From: Microbacterium sp. W4I4
Lineage (GTDB): Bacteria; Actinomycetota; Actinomycetes; Actinomycetales; Microbacteriaceae
NCBI RefSeq assembly: GCF_030816235.1
Contig: NZ_JAUSXT010000001.1
Span: 868,001-932,000, forward strand
DNA: 64,000 nt
Direction: 5' to 3'
Part shown: one piece after another, positions 7,936 through 18,603 of the stretch
Position numbering within the stretch: the stretch's first letter is position 1
How the letters are laid out: the number at the start of each line of letters is the position of its first letter
Position numbers and translations under genes: made by a program
Notes under the pieces: generated by a model
Told to the model about the DNA's origin: nothing
What the model saw: only the letters and a program-made list of their open reading frames with translations
Database searches by the model: none

Positions 7936-8421
7936 TCAGTCGGCGACGGCCACCGTCGCCTCGTGCCGCACGGGGAAGTTGACGGAGTTGGCGATGAAGC
8001 ACCAGTCATACGCCTGCTCGTGCGCCCGCTCGGCGGCCTCGACCATACCGGCATCCGCGACCGTCACCTGCGGTCGCAGCACGACCTCGGCGAAGGCTCC
8101 GCCTCCGCGCCCGTCCTCGCGCATTGTTCCGGTCGCCGCGTCCCGGTAGGACGTGACCACCACTCCCGCGGTCACGCACGCGTGCAGGTACGACAGCAGG
8201 TGGCATTCCGAGAGCGCCGCCAGGAGCAGGTCCTCGGGGTTCCAGCGCGTCGGATCGCCGCGGAACGGCCTGTCAGCGGATGCGAGCAGCTCCGGCTTGC
8301 CGTCGATCGCGATGTTCACATCGCGCGCGTAGTCGCGGTATCCGCTGGTACCCGTGCCGCGGTTTCCGGTCCAGGTGGTGGTGAGTGCGTAGTGGTGTTC
8401 GCCGAGCGGGAGCTGTGCCAT
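7936..8421 (-). CDS. OsmC family peroxiredoxin-like protein
   Basis: A 161-residue cytoplasmic protein of the OsmC/Ohr fold. The two conserved cysteines are seen: Cys73 in LSECHLLSYLH, which is the peroxidatic position, and Cys141 in YDWCFIANSVNFPV, the resolving position. OsmC proteins reduce organic hydroperoxides with these two cysteines. The ADRPFRGDPTRWNPEDLLLAAL block that precedes Cys73 is typical of the family. It is a single gene. Neither an OhrR-type regulator nor a sigma-B-like promoter is visible beside it, so its control is unknown. Confidence 0.9.
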   Translation of the reverse strand: MAQLPLGEHHYALTTTWTGNRGTGTSGYRDYARDVNIAIDGKPELLASADRPFRGDPTRWNPEDLLLAALSECHLLSYLHACVTAGVVVTSYRDAATGTMREDGRGGGAFAEVVLRPQVTVADAGMVEAAERAHEQAYDWCFIANSVNFPVRHEATVAVAD

Positions 8422-8464
8422 CGGGCCAGTCTCGCATCTCCCGGACCCGGGCTGCCAGGCGCAC

Positions 8465-8470
8465 TAGGCT
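8465..8470 (+). promoter_or_regulatory. -10 element of a leaderless promoter (asparaginase)
   Basis: TAGGCT with 6 bases to the GTG at 8477. Confidence 0.6.
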
Positions 8471-8476
8471 GGATGG

Positions 8477-9472
8477 GTGCTGGAAACGCTGACTCTCCGT
8501 GATGCTGTCGAACTCGCCGTCGTGGAGCGCAGCGGCTTCGTGGAATCCCGCCACGTGGGCGCTGCGGTGGTGCTCTCACCGGATGGCGAGGTGGTCGCGC
8601 AGCACGGCAACGCGGATGCGATGATCCTGCCGCGATCGAGCATGAAGCCGCTGCAGGCCGTGGCGAGCATGACCGCGGGCGCGTCTCTGGAGGGCGAGCA
8701 GCTCGCTCTCGGCACGGCGAGCCACTCCGGAACCGACCGTCACGTCGAGGTGGTCCGCGAGATGCTGACCGCCGGCGGACTCACCGAGGATGACCTCGCG
8801 TGCCCTGAGGCGTGGCCTTCGGATGCCGCGACCCGCCGCGAGATGATGAGCGATCACGCCGCGCAGTCCCGCATCCGGATGAACTGCTCGGGCAAGCATG
8901 CGCTCATGCTGCGCGCCTGCGTAGCGACCGGCTGGCCGACCGAGGGGTACCTCGAGCAGTCCCACCCCCTCCAGGCGCACATCCGCGAGGTCGTCGAGCG
9001 GCTGACCGGCGAGAAGGTCGCACTGACGGCGATCGATGGTTGCGGCGCACCCGTGCACGTCATCACGCTGACCGGCATCGCCCGTGCGATCCACCGCATC
9101 GGGACCGCCTCGGAGCGCTCCCCCTTCGCCCTTCACCGCGTGGCGGGCACCCTCGTGCGCGCGGTGCGGGAGAACCCTTGGACGATCGCCGGCCCCGGCG
9201 AGCCCGACACCATCGCCATCGAGACACTCGGCGTGTTCGCGAAGCACGGCGCCGAAGGCGTCATGGTCATGGTCGCTCCGAACGGCACCACGGTCGCGTT
9301 GAAGATGCTCGACGGAAACGGACGCGCGGCGACCATCGTGGCCGCCACACTGCTGGCGCGTGCCGGCGGACTGAGCGACGCCGACGTGGCGACCCTCACC
9401 GCGGCTCTGCCGCTGACGGTGCTCGGTGGCGGCGAGCGTGTCGGCGCCATCCGCGTGGCCGACGGTCTCTGA
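8477..9472 (+). CDS. L-asparaginase II family protein
   Basis: A 331-residue protein of the asparaginase II (thermolabile asparaginase, Rhizobium etli type) family, which hydrolyses asparagine to aspartate and ammonia. Family blocks seen are RSGFVESRHVGAAVV, ILPRSSMKPLQAVA (the SxxK pair), SHSGTDRHVEVV, MNCSGKHALMLRAC and DGCGAPVHVITL. It is unrelated in fold to the classical type I/II bacterial enzymes. No signal peptide is seen, so it is cytoplasmic. The GTG start is fixed by the -10 box 6 bases upstream. It converges on the FtsK-like gene with a 28-bp gap that holds no obvious hairpin. Confidence 0.9.
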   Translation: MLETLTLRDAVELAVVERSGFVESRHVGAAVVLSPDGEVVAQHGNADAMILPRSSMKPLQAVASMTAGASLEGEQLALGTASHSGTDRHVEVVREMLTAGGLTEDDLACPEAWPSDAATRREMMSDHAAQSRIRMNCSGKHALMLRACVATGWPTEGYLEQSHPLQAHIREVVERLTGEKVALTAIDGCGAPVHVITLTGIARAIHRIGTASERSPFALHRVAGTLVRAVRENPWTIAGPGEPDTIAIETLGVFAKHGAEGVMVMVAPNGTTVALKMLDGNGRAATIVAATLLARAGGLSDADVATLTAALPLTVLGGGERVGAIRVADGL

Positions 9473-9500
9473 CCTCGGCATCCCCTGACGCCGGAGCCTC

Positions 9501-12182
9501 TCAGGCGAGGAGCACACGGCGAGGACGACCTCCGGCCTCCACACTCCAGGCGCGGTCCTCGTGCTGGCGCGCGTACGGCGGCAGCTCGCGCACGCCCGCG
9601 AGCTGGCGGAGCTCACTCGCGCACTCCGCCGCGACCACGAGCTCACCAGCCGTGCGCACGGTCTGCAGACGGGCCCACTGAGCACGCCACTGCTCGGGAT
9701 CGCCGATGATGATCACTCCCCCATCGCCGTCGGACGGCCCGCCCTGCTCGAGGGTGACGATCCGATGGGTCGTCCTCGCACCGGCGAGCGCGGCCCGGGT
9801 GGCGTCGACCGATGGTGTGATGATGCCCACGACCCGCCTGCTCGGCTCCCACGGGTCGGGCTCGACGGTTGCAGGGGTCGACCGAGACCCGTCATCCGGT
9901 TGGAACAGCTGGGTCTCCCTGTCGTCGAGCCAGGCGCGTCCTGCGGGCCGATTGCGGTCGAAGGCCGCCGGTTCCCCGCCCGCCGCGATGTGCTCGACCT
10001 TGCTGGTGAGTCGCAGCAGCGCGCGACGGGGAAGCGCGTCCACGAGCCTCCCCAGCGGCCCGGAGACCCGCGACAGGGCGATCACGGTGCCGGCGGGGTC
10101 GCGGACGATGCTCTCCCAACGTGTCAGGAACAGCTGCGCGTAGTCGGCCGGGTACTGTCCGACCAGTACGTCGAGGTCGTCGCAGAGCACCGGCCCGTGG
10201 CTTCCGCCGGCCAGCTCCGCCACGGCATCCCAGGCCTTCTCCGGATCAGCGGGCACGAGAACGGCATCCGGCAGCTGCGACGCGATCATCCTCAGGGCGC
10301 TGCTCTTGCCCGACCCGGGGCCGCCGATCACCGCGAGGCGCTCCCCCGACGCCAGCCCGACCCGCGGCTGACGCTGCCGCAGCGGCTCATCCGCCAGACC
10401 CAGCAGGACCACGCTCTCCCGTCGGTCCGCTGACGGCAGAGGAAGTCGTGCGGGAAGCGGCGGCAGCCACGGGCTGGACTGGGCGGCGTGCCCCTCCCAC
10501 CGCTGCGCGATGGCGAGCAGATCGGCCTCGTCGGTCAGCGCGATGCGCACCGCGAGCGCCTCCCCGTCATGCGGCCGTCTCACGAATGCCAGTCCACGGG
10601 ATTCCACGCCGCCGCGCAGCTGTGCCGCAGCATCCGAGCCGATCACGAATCTGCTGTCCGCCGTCTCCGCGACGCGCAGGCTGATGCGCAGCGGGCAGTT
10701 CGCGGCGAGGGCTTCCCGGATGCTGCCGCTGGCGCGCTGCGTGCCCAGCACGAGGTGCATGCCGAGCGCTCGACCTCGGGCCGCGACATCCGTGAAGATC
10801 TCACCCAGCTCGGGATGCTCCTGCAGCAGGGCCGCGAACTCGTCCACCACGATGACCAGCCGCCCCAGCGACGTGCATTCGCCGACGTCGCGCACACCTG
10901 CAGCAGCGAGGGCCGCCTCGCGCCGGCGCAGCTCGGCCGTGAGGCTGCCCACGCCGCGCCGCGCGCCCTCGGCATCCAGATCCGTCACGACCGCGACGAC
11001 GTGCGGCAGCCGCCGCAGCGGATCGAAAGCCGTGCCACCCTTGAAGTCCACCAGCACGAAGGCGACGTCCTCCGGCGCGTGCACGGCGGCGAGAGCGGCG
11101 ACCCAGCTCGTGAGCAGCTCGCTCTTGCCCGTCCCCGTCATCCCGGTCACGATCGCGTGCGGACCGTCCTCGACGAGATCCACGCTCAGGTCGCCCCGTT
11201 CGCCGCGACCGAAAGCAGCCAGAAGACCGACGGATGCCGCAGGCGTGAGCTCGTCGAGGCCGATCCGGTCGGGGATGGAGCCCTCGTCGTCGGTCCGCGC
11301 GGTCAGCCGGGCCCCGATCGCCCGTGCCTGCCGCGCGGAGATCGCCTCGACGGACACCGCGGTGTCGCCGTCCGGCGTCCGCGCGCGTGCCCGGTGGGGC
11401 ACGGTGCAGTCGACGATGGTCGTGATCCCCTCCGGCGCCTCCTCCCCCGGCATCCGGATGCAGATCTCCGCATCCACCGGCTCGTCGCCGTCGCCGACGC
11501 GCAGACGGAACCCCGCACGCCGCCGTCCTACGTGAGGAAAGGCCTCGAGGGCCCACTCCGGCGCCGCATCCCCGCAGACGGCGAGTTGGCCGGAACCGAA
11601 ACGGAGGCAGAGCTGTGCCACGAGGGCGCGTGCGACCGCCTGAGCGACCGGGCGCGGTGCACGGATGCAGATGCCGCCGCCGAGCGGCACCGACACCGGC
11701 GCGTCCTCGAGCCGCTGCGTGCGGGCCCGGAACGCGCGGGAGCGCTCATCCTCGCCGCCTCGCGCCTGCACACGGCTCACGCGCGCCCCGCGTCCCAGCA
11801 CCACCGCGGTGTCGTGTCCCACCGGCGCATGACCTCGCAGCGGCTGCTCGCGCAGGCACTCGGCGACGTCCGGCTCGCGTCGCCGCAGCGTCGCGAGTTC
11901 CTGGGCGTGCAGCTGCTCCAGCTCCCGCTCCGCGCGCTGCCAGGCGGCATCCGATTCCACCTCCGCGCGACGCCGCTCCCTGCCGCGCGTGCGCAGTCCG
12001 TCGAGGAACGATGCGACGAGCATCAGGGGGCCCAGCGCGGCGAAGCACAGCGCGAACAGGGATCCGGTCACCACCCAGAGGACGACACCCGCGATGACGG
12101 GCACGACGGCGGCGAGCAGAGGCAGTGACGGGCGCCGCGCATCAGCCGGAGCGGCGGGCAGAACGATGGTGGTGGCATCCAT
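9501..12182 (-). CDS. FtsK/SpoIIIE (EccC-like) double ATPase, membrane-anchored
   Basis: About 893 residues from the ATG at 12182; a GTG at 12227 would add 15 residues. Two adjacent transmembrane helices (about 18-60) are followed by a charged, probably coiled stretch. The first ATPase domain has Walker A GMTGTGKSE (about 347-355), DFKGG and Walker B VIVVDEFAAL (about 443-452). A second, weaker P-loop is GGPGSGKSS (about 620-628), followed by LCDDLDVL. This resembles EccC/EssC of type VII secretion, which drive export of WXG100 proteins, but with two rather than three ATPase domains. No WXG100, EccB, EccD or mycosin gene is in the window. A PP2C phosphatase gene lies just upstream on the same strand. 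Function is inferred from domains only. Confidence 0.85.
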   Translation of the reverse strand: MDATTIVLPAAPADARRPSLPLLAAVVPVIAGVVLWVVTGSLFALCFAALGPLMLVASFLDGLRTRGRERRRAEVESDAAWQRAERELEQLHAQELATLRRREPDVAECLREQPLRGHAPVGHDTAVVLGRGARVSRVQARGGEDERSRAFRARTQRLEDAPVSVPLGGGICIRAPRPVAQAVARALVAQLCLRFGSGQLAVCGDAAPEWALEAFPHVGRRRAGFRLRVGDGDEPVDAEICIRMPGEEAPEGITTIVDCTVPHRARARTPDGDTAVSVEAISARQARAIGARLTARTDDEGSIPDRIGLDELTPAASVGLLAAFGRGERGDLSVDLVEDGPHAIVTGMTGTGKSELLTSWVAALAAVHAPEDVAFVLVDFKGGTAFDPLRRLPHVVAVVTDLDAEGARRGVGSLTAELRRREAALAAAGVRDVGECTSLGRLVIVVDEFAALLQEHPELGEIFTDVAARGRALGMHLVLGTQRASGSIREALAANCPLRISLRVAETADSRFVIGSDAAAQLRGGVESRGLAFVRRPHDGEALAVRIALTDEADLLAIAQRWEGHAAQSSPWLPPLPARLPLPSADRRESVVLLGLADEPLRQRQPRVGLASGERLAVIGGPGSGKSSALRMIASQLPDAVLVPADPEKAWDAVAELAGGSHGPVLCDDLDVLVGQYPADYAQLFLTRWESIVRDPAGTVIALSRVSGPLGRLVDALPRRALLRLTSKVEHIAAGGEPAAFDRNRPAGRAWLDDRETQLFQPDDGSRSTPATVEPDPWEPSRRVVGIITPSVDATRAALAGARTTHRIVTLEQGGPSDGDGGVIIIGDPEQWRAQWARLQTVRTAGELVVAAECASELRQLAGVRELPPYARQHEDRAWSVEAGGRPRRVLLA

Positions 12183-12239
12183 GCACCCATTGCATCGCAC
12201 CGGATCCCGCGAAATCGGCCTGTCCACAGGCCGAAAGGG

Positions 12240-13034
12240 TCATTCCTCGGAATCGGGAATTGTGGAGGGAGATTGCGGCAGGAGCACGCGCAGGACGATC
12301 AGTGTCACATTGTCGCGCCCGCCGTTCTCCAGCGCGGCATCCACCATGGCATCCACGGCGTCGCCCGGATCATCGTGCTCGCGGAGGAAGTGCAGGATGC
12401 CGTAGTCGGTGAGCTCCTTGGTCAGCCCATCCGAGCAGATGACCAGCCGGTCCTCGTCACGAAGATCGATGTTCACGTAGTCGGGCGCGACCAGTTCGCT
12501 GGCGCCCACCGCACGCGTGATGACGTTGCTGTAGGGGTGACCGTCTGCCTCTTCCGGGCTGATCTTGCCCGACGCGATGAGCTCCTGCACCACGGAGTGG
12601 TCGGTGGTGACCTGCAACAGGCGGTCGTCGCGCTTGAGGTACACGCGCGAGTCGCCGATGTTCAGCGCGATCCACCGCCACGCCCCGTCCTCGCCGCGCT
12701 CGAGGAAGACGCCCGTCAGGGTCGTGCCTGTGCCCTCGTCCGTCGTCTCGGGGTGACTGTGGATGTCGTCGATCGCCAGATGAAGCGCCTGCTGGATGCC
12801 GGCATCCGTGACCTCGCCCTGACCGAGCATCTCGTCCAGTCGGGCGATGGTGTTCTGGCTGGCGATCTCGCCGCCGGCGTGCCCGCCCATCCCGTCTGCC
12901 ACCACGAACAGCGGGAACTTCGCCAGGTAGGCGTCCTGGTTGTTCTCGCGGCGTCGGCCACGATCGGTCGTGCCGGCCCATGAGAGCTGCAGCTCGTCGC
13001 TGACGCGATACGTCTGCGTTGAAGTCTCAGGCAC
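12240..13034 (-). CDS. PP2C-family protein serine/threonine phosphatase
   Basis: A 264-residue single-domain phosphatase. The metal-binding motifs are complete: GRRRENNQDAYL, VADGMGGHAGGE, ICSDGLTKELTD and GRDNVTLIVL. It removes phosphate from Ser/Thr residues using two metal ions and in actinobacteria usually opposes PknA/PknB-type kinases. No kinase or FHA protein is present here. It lies 57 bp upstream of the FtsK-like gene on the same strand and may be cotranscribed with it, which suggests that the export ATPase or its cargo is controlled by phosphorylation. The GTG start is preceded by ACGGAG at suitable distance. Confidence 0.93.
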   Translation of the reverse strand: MPETSTQTYRVSDELQLSWAGTTDRGRRRENNQDAYLAKFPLFVVADGMGGHAGGEIASQNTIARLDEMLGQGEVTDAGIQQALHLAIDDIHSHPETTDEGTGTTLTGVFLERGEDGAWRWIALNIGDSRVYLKRDDRLLQVTTDHSVVQELIASGKISPEEADGHPYSNVITRAVGASELVAPDYVNIDLRDEDRLVICSDGLTKELTDYGILHFLREHDDPGDAVDAMVDAALENGGRDNVTLIVLRVLLPQSPSTIPDSEE

Positions 13035-13106
13035 GGTCTGTCTCCGTCGTGTGGGCGGACGCGGGGGCGTCCGTGGAATACAGGTACATCGTAGTGGTGT
13101 CGCCGC

Positions 13107-14090
13107 TCAGATCTGCGATGCGGGGTCCTCGACCAGCGGGAAGAGCCGGTCGATCTCGGCGAGATCCGCCGCTGTCGGGACCCAGGCGTCGGCGGCCGCG
13201 GCGTTGGCCTCGACCTGCGCGGGCGTGGTCGCGCCCGCGATGACGCTTGAGACTCCGGGCTGTGCGAGCAGCCAGCCGAAAGTGGCCTGCAGCATGGTGA
13301 TGCCGCGCTCGTCGCAGAACGCCTGGTACGACTCGAGCGCATCCCACGGAGCATCGGCCCAGATGAACTTGCGGGTGCCCATGATGCGGCTGTCGGAAGG
13401 ACCGCCGTCGCGCGTGAACTTGCCCGTGAGCAGACCGTTCTTCAGGGGGAAGAACGGGAAGAATCCGAGACCGTAGCGGTTGACCGCCGGCAGCACCTCG
13501 CGCTCGGAGGCTCGCGCCAGCAGCGAGTAATGGTTCTGCGCGGAGATGAAGCGCCCGGTCGAGCGCGCCCGCGCGGTGAACTCGGCCTCGGCGATCTGCC
13601 AGCCGTCGAGATTCGAGTGGCCGTAGTAGCGGATCTTGCCCTCGTCGACGAGCTCGTCGAGGGCATCGATCGTCTCGGCGATCGGCGTCAGCGGGTCGGG
13701 CAGGTGCAACTGATAGAGGTCGATCCAGTCGGTGCGCAGGCGTCGCAGGGAGTGCTCGACGGCGAGCCGCACGTAGCGCCGCGATCCGCGGCCACCCGGG
13801 AAGTCGTAGCCCCTATCGGCTTCATGGCCGAACTTCGTCGCGAGCACGATGCGGTCGCGACGGCCTTCCAGCACCTCGCCCATCAGCTCTTCACTGCGGC
13901 CGGGCGTCGCGCCGTACATGTCGGCGGTGTCGAAGAAGAACACCCCGCTCGCGAGGGCCGCATCGATCACGGCACGGGTGCCCTCCAGCGTCTGCGTCAC
14001 CGTGCCCGCGCGGCCGAAGTTGTTGCATCCGAGTCCGGTCGCGGACACGACGAGGCCGGATGCGCCTACGCGACGCTGCGATGTACCCAT
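13107..14090 (-). CDS. Aldo/keto reductase
   Basis: A 327-residue NADPH oxidoreductase with the complete AKR tetrad: Asp54, Tyr59 (FFDTADMYG), Lys86 (ATKFG) and His129 (YQLHLPDP). The cofactor-binding end is also typical (QPGVSSVIAGATTPAQVEANAAAADAW). The sequence is closest to the YajO/YghZ-type bacterial reductases (AKR11-13-like). The substrate cannot be told from sequence; general carbonyl detoxification is the usual guess. It is monocistronic, with a terminator of the next gene upstream on the same strand. Confidence 0.9.
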   Translation of the reverse strand: MGTSQRRVGASGLVVSATGLGCNNFGRAGTVTQTLEGTRAVIDAALASGVFFFDTADMYGATPGRSEELMGEVLEGRRDRIVLATKFGHEADRGYDFPGGRGSRRYVRLAVEHSLRRLRTDWIDLYQLHLPDPLTPIAETIDALDELVDEGKIRYYGHSNLDGWQIAEAEFTARARSTGRFISAQNHYSLLARASEREVLPAVNRYGLGFFPFFPLKNGLLTGKFTRDGGPSDSRIMGTRKFIWADAPWDALESYQAFCDERGITMLQATFGWLLAQPGVSSVIAGATTPAQVEANAAAADAWVPTAADLAEIDRLFPLVEDPASQI

Positions 14091-14170
14091 GCATCCACCG
14101 TATCGAATCCAGGAGGCCCTCCGCGTCGCGGGCTGTCCGATTCCGGGTCGGGAGGCGGACAGGATGCAGA

Positions 14171-14201
14171 GAGGCCCCCGACCGAAGTCGAGGGCCTCAC
14201 C
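14171..14201 (-). terminator. Intrinsic-type terminator after the DUF5684 gene
   Basis: On the minus strand, GAGGCCC-TCGAC-TTCG-GTCGG-GGGCCTC folds into a stem of about 12 bp capped by a TTCG tetraloop. It begins 11 bases after the stop at 14213. Confidence 0.75.
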
Positions 14202-14212
14202 TGTGGATCAGA

Positions 14213-14992
14213 TCACGCAGGCGGCTGCGTGGGGTCCGCCGGCGGAGCCGGCGGCGTACCGGGAGCAGCCGGTGGAGCGGTCGGGGGTGCGGGCGGCGTC
14301 GCCGGCGGCGGCACCGGGGCACCGGGAGCCTGCGGCGCGGGTGCGCCGGGAGCCGGAGGCACGGGAGCGCCGTATCCGGGCTGTGCCGGCGGCTGGTAGC
14401 CCTGCGGAGGTGCCGCGTAGCCCTGGGGTGCGCCATATCCCTGCGGGGCGCCGTAGCCGGGAGGGATCGACCCTGCCGACGAGGTGGGAACGCCCTCCCA
14501 GACGGTGCGGTCTGCCAGGAAGCCGTTGGCCGCCCACGGCGCAGGAGCGACGTTCGTGTTCCACCGCGACTTGTCGAAGGCGTTGATGCCCAGCCAGACG
14601 ATGCTGAGGAGCACGTAGAGGATGACCCAGGCGGCCTCCTTCTGCAGCTTCAGGCCGACGCGCCATGCCGCCATCGCGGCGAACACGCCCAGTGCGAGCC
14701 CGAGCAGGCCGCTGAAGATGTTGAGCACCGGGATCCAGGAGAGGACGATCATTCCGCCGATGCCGTAGAGCACCAGCCAGGGGCTCATGTCACCCAGCTT
14801 GAAGAAGACCATCACGTTGTAGACGGGGACCCAGGCGCGCCACTTGCCCTGCACCCCTGCCTTCTCGAAGATCTTCATCAAGAAGAAGGAGCCGATGACG
14901 TAACCGACCACCGCCACGAGGAAGAAGATGACCCCCATGACGGCCATCAGTGCATAGAAGGCACTGAGTCCGGCGAGATCTCCGTTGTCCAT
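14213..14992 (-). CDS. DUF5684-type membrane protein with Pro/Gly/Tyr-rich tail
   Basis: A 259-residue protein. The first 130 residues hold about four transmembrane helices (FYALMAVMGVIFFLVAVVGYVIG, WLVLYGIGGMIVLSW, IFSGLLGLALGVFAAMAAW, AAWVILYVLLSIVWLGI) around a conserved KAGVQGKWRAWVPVYNVMVFF segment, as in DUF5684 proteins. From about residue 165 the chain turns into repeats of GYGAPQ and GAP/PPAP (low complexity), likely disordered and cytoplasmic. The role is not known; such tails often mediate weak multivalent contacts. The start has GGAAATGAG 5 bases upstream. It is a single gene with its own terminator. Confidence 0.75.
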   Translation of the reverse strand: MDNGDLAGLSAFYALMAVMGVIFFLVAVVGYVIGSFFLMKIFEKAGVQGKWRAWVPVYNVMVFFKLGDMSPWLVLYGIGGMIVLSWIPVLNIFSGLLGLALGVFAAMAAWRVGLKLQKEAAWVILYVLLSIVWLGINAFDKSRWNTNVAPAPWAANGFLADRTVWEGVPTSSAGSIPPGYGAPQGYGAPQGYAAPPQGYQPPAQPGYGAPVPPAPGAPAPQAPGAPVPPPATPPAPPTAPPAAPGTPPAPPADPTQPPA

Positions 14993-15124
14993 GTCGTCTC
15001 ATTTCCGTTGTCGACCGGGGAAGACGCTGCACTCCCCCTGCGAATGCATCGCAACCGCCATGCTATCGGCCGCCCATTCCCGCGGGCAATGGTGCACGGG
15101 GGTAGAGGTCCCCATTCGACCGCG

Positions 15125-15865
15125 TCAGTCGTCGACGACGAGCTCCCAGATGCCCGCTTCCGGGGCTCGGTGCAGGCGGATGCCGCTGCGCTCCGCCCAG
15201 GCCAGCAGCCCCTGCGGCGTGCGGCTCCTCGGGCGTGTCGTGGCGAGGGCTCGCACCAGCTCGCCCTTGGCCTTCTTGTTGAAGTGGTTGAGCGCCCTGC
15301 CGGTGGAGGTCACGACACGCACGTACGCGGAGCGCACGGAGTCGGGCACCGGTCCCAGCGCGACGTACGCCTCGCTGCGCAGGTCGAGCAGGAACTCGTG
15401 CTCGGCGAGAGCCCGGCTCGTCGCCTCGGCCCAGTGCCTGCGCAGGGGTGGGATGCCGGCCAATGAGGTGCCCGCCGCGAAGCGGTACGCCGGGATGGCA
15501 TCCAGTGCGCCGACCGGTCCGAAGGGCGCGCTGTGGATGAGCACGTGCTCCCCCAGCCAACGGCGGGCGCTGCGATCCAGATTCGGTGCGTCCAGGGCGT
15601 CGTAGAGCACGCCCGTGTAGCGGTCGATCGCCGGCATGGTGGGAGCTGAGCGAAGCATCCGATTGTGCTCGACATCACCCGCCTGGCGGTCGCTGAGCTT
15701 GAGCACGCGCTGCGCCTCGACAGGGTCGGCGGACAGCGCGACCAGCGCCGCGGCCAGCTGCTCGCGCTGCTCGCCGAGCGAGGGCAGCGCCAGAGCCGCG
15801 AGGTCAAGTGGTGCACCAGCGCCGCCGGTGCGCTTGGTCTCGGATGGAGGCAGGAGGATCTTCAT
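15125..15865 (-). CDS. yaaA: YaaA family peroxide stress protein
   Basis: A 246-residue cytoplasmic protein. The family start MKILLPPSETK is intact, followed by RYTGVLYDALDA and the C-terminal HFNKKAKGELVRAL block that carries conserved lysines. In E. coli YaaA binds DNA and lowers damage from peroxide by limiting free iron. It follows the ATP synthase operon on the same strand, but a strong terminator lies between them, so it is probably transcribed separately. No peroxide-responsive operator is recognisable upstream. Confidence 0.9.
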   Translation of the reverse strand: MKILLPPSETKRTGGAGAPLDLAALALPSLGEQREQLAAALVALSADPVEAQRVLKLSDRQAGDVEHNRMLRSAPTMPAIDRYTGVLYDALDAPNLDRSARRWLGEHVLIHSAPFGPVGALDAIPAYRFAAGTSLAGIPPLRRHWAEATSRALAEHEFLLDLRSEAYVALGPVPDSVRSAYVRVVTSTGRALNHFNKKAKGELVRALATTRPRSRTPQGLLAWAERSGIRLHRAPEAGIWELVVDD

Positions 15866-15885
15866 GGTCTCCGGGGGACGAAGAA

Positions 15886-15928
15886 GCGTCCGCCCGGTCC
15901 GAGGTGAACTCAGGACCGGGACGGACGC
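15886..15928 (-). terminator. Terminator of the ATP synthase operon
   Basis: The stem GCGTCCGCCCGGTCC (15886-15900) pairs with GGACCGGGACGGACGC (15913-15928) with one bulged base. It lies 15 bases past the atpC stop on the minus strand. Confidence 0.8.
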
Positions 15929-15943
15929 GTCTGTGAACTGCTG

Positions 15944-16204
15944 TCAGGCGACCAGAGCGGCGTTGCCGGCCACGATGGTCAGGTTGTCGCCCTCCATCGA
16001 GAGGAAGCCGTCCTGCGCGTTGGCCATCACCTTGGTGCCGTCGGCACGGGTGATGCGCACCTGGCCCTCGGCGAGGATGGCCAGCACCGGCTCGTGACCG
16101 GCCATGAAGCCGATCTCGCCCTCGACGGTCTTGGCGATGACGAGCGTCGCTTCTCCCGTCCAGACCTCCGCGTCCGCGGAGACGAGGCTGACGTGGAGTG
16201 CCAT
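15944..16204 (-). CDS. atpC: ATP synthase F1 epsilon subunit
   Basis: An 86-residue subunit of the F1 central stalk, the last gene of the operon. It consists of the N-terminal beta-sandwich only (VSLVSADAEVWTGEATLV, GEIGFMAGHEPVLAIL). The C-terminal helical hairpin, which inhibits ATP hydrolysis in E. coli and Bacillus, is absent. Short epsilon subunits of this kind are common in this family of actinobacteria. The start is 2 bp after the atpD stop, so translation is coupled. Confidence 0.95.
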   Translation of the reverse strand: MALHVSLVSADAEVWTGEATLVIAKTVEGEIGFMAGHEPVLAILAEGQVRITRADGTKVMANAQDGFLSMEGDNLTIVAGNAALVA

Positions 16205-16206
16205 GC

Positions 16207-18584
<2,378 letters not shown>

Positions 18585-18603
18585 GAATCAGTACCTCACG
18601 CGC

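Noticed and set aside
9473..9500. Possible terminator between the asparaginase and FtsK-like genes
   Set aside because: Only 28 bp with no stem of useful length.
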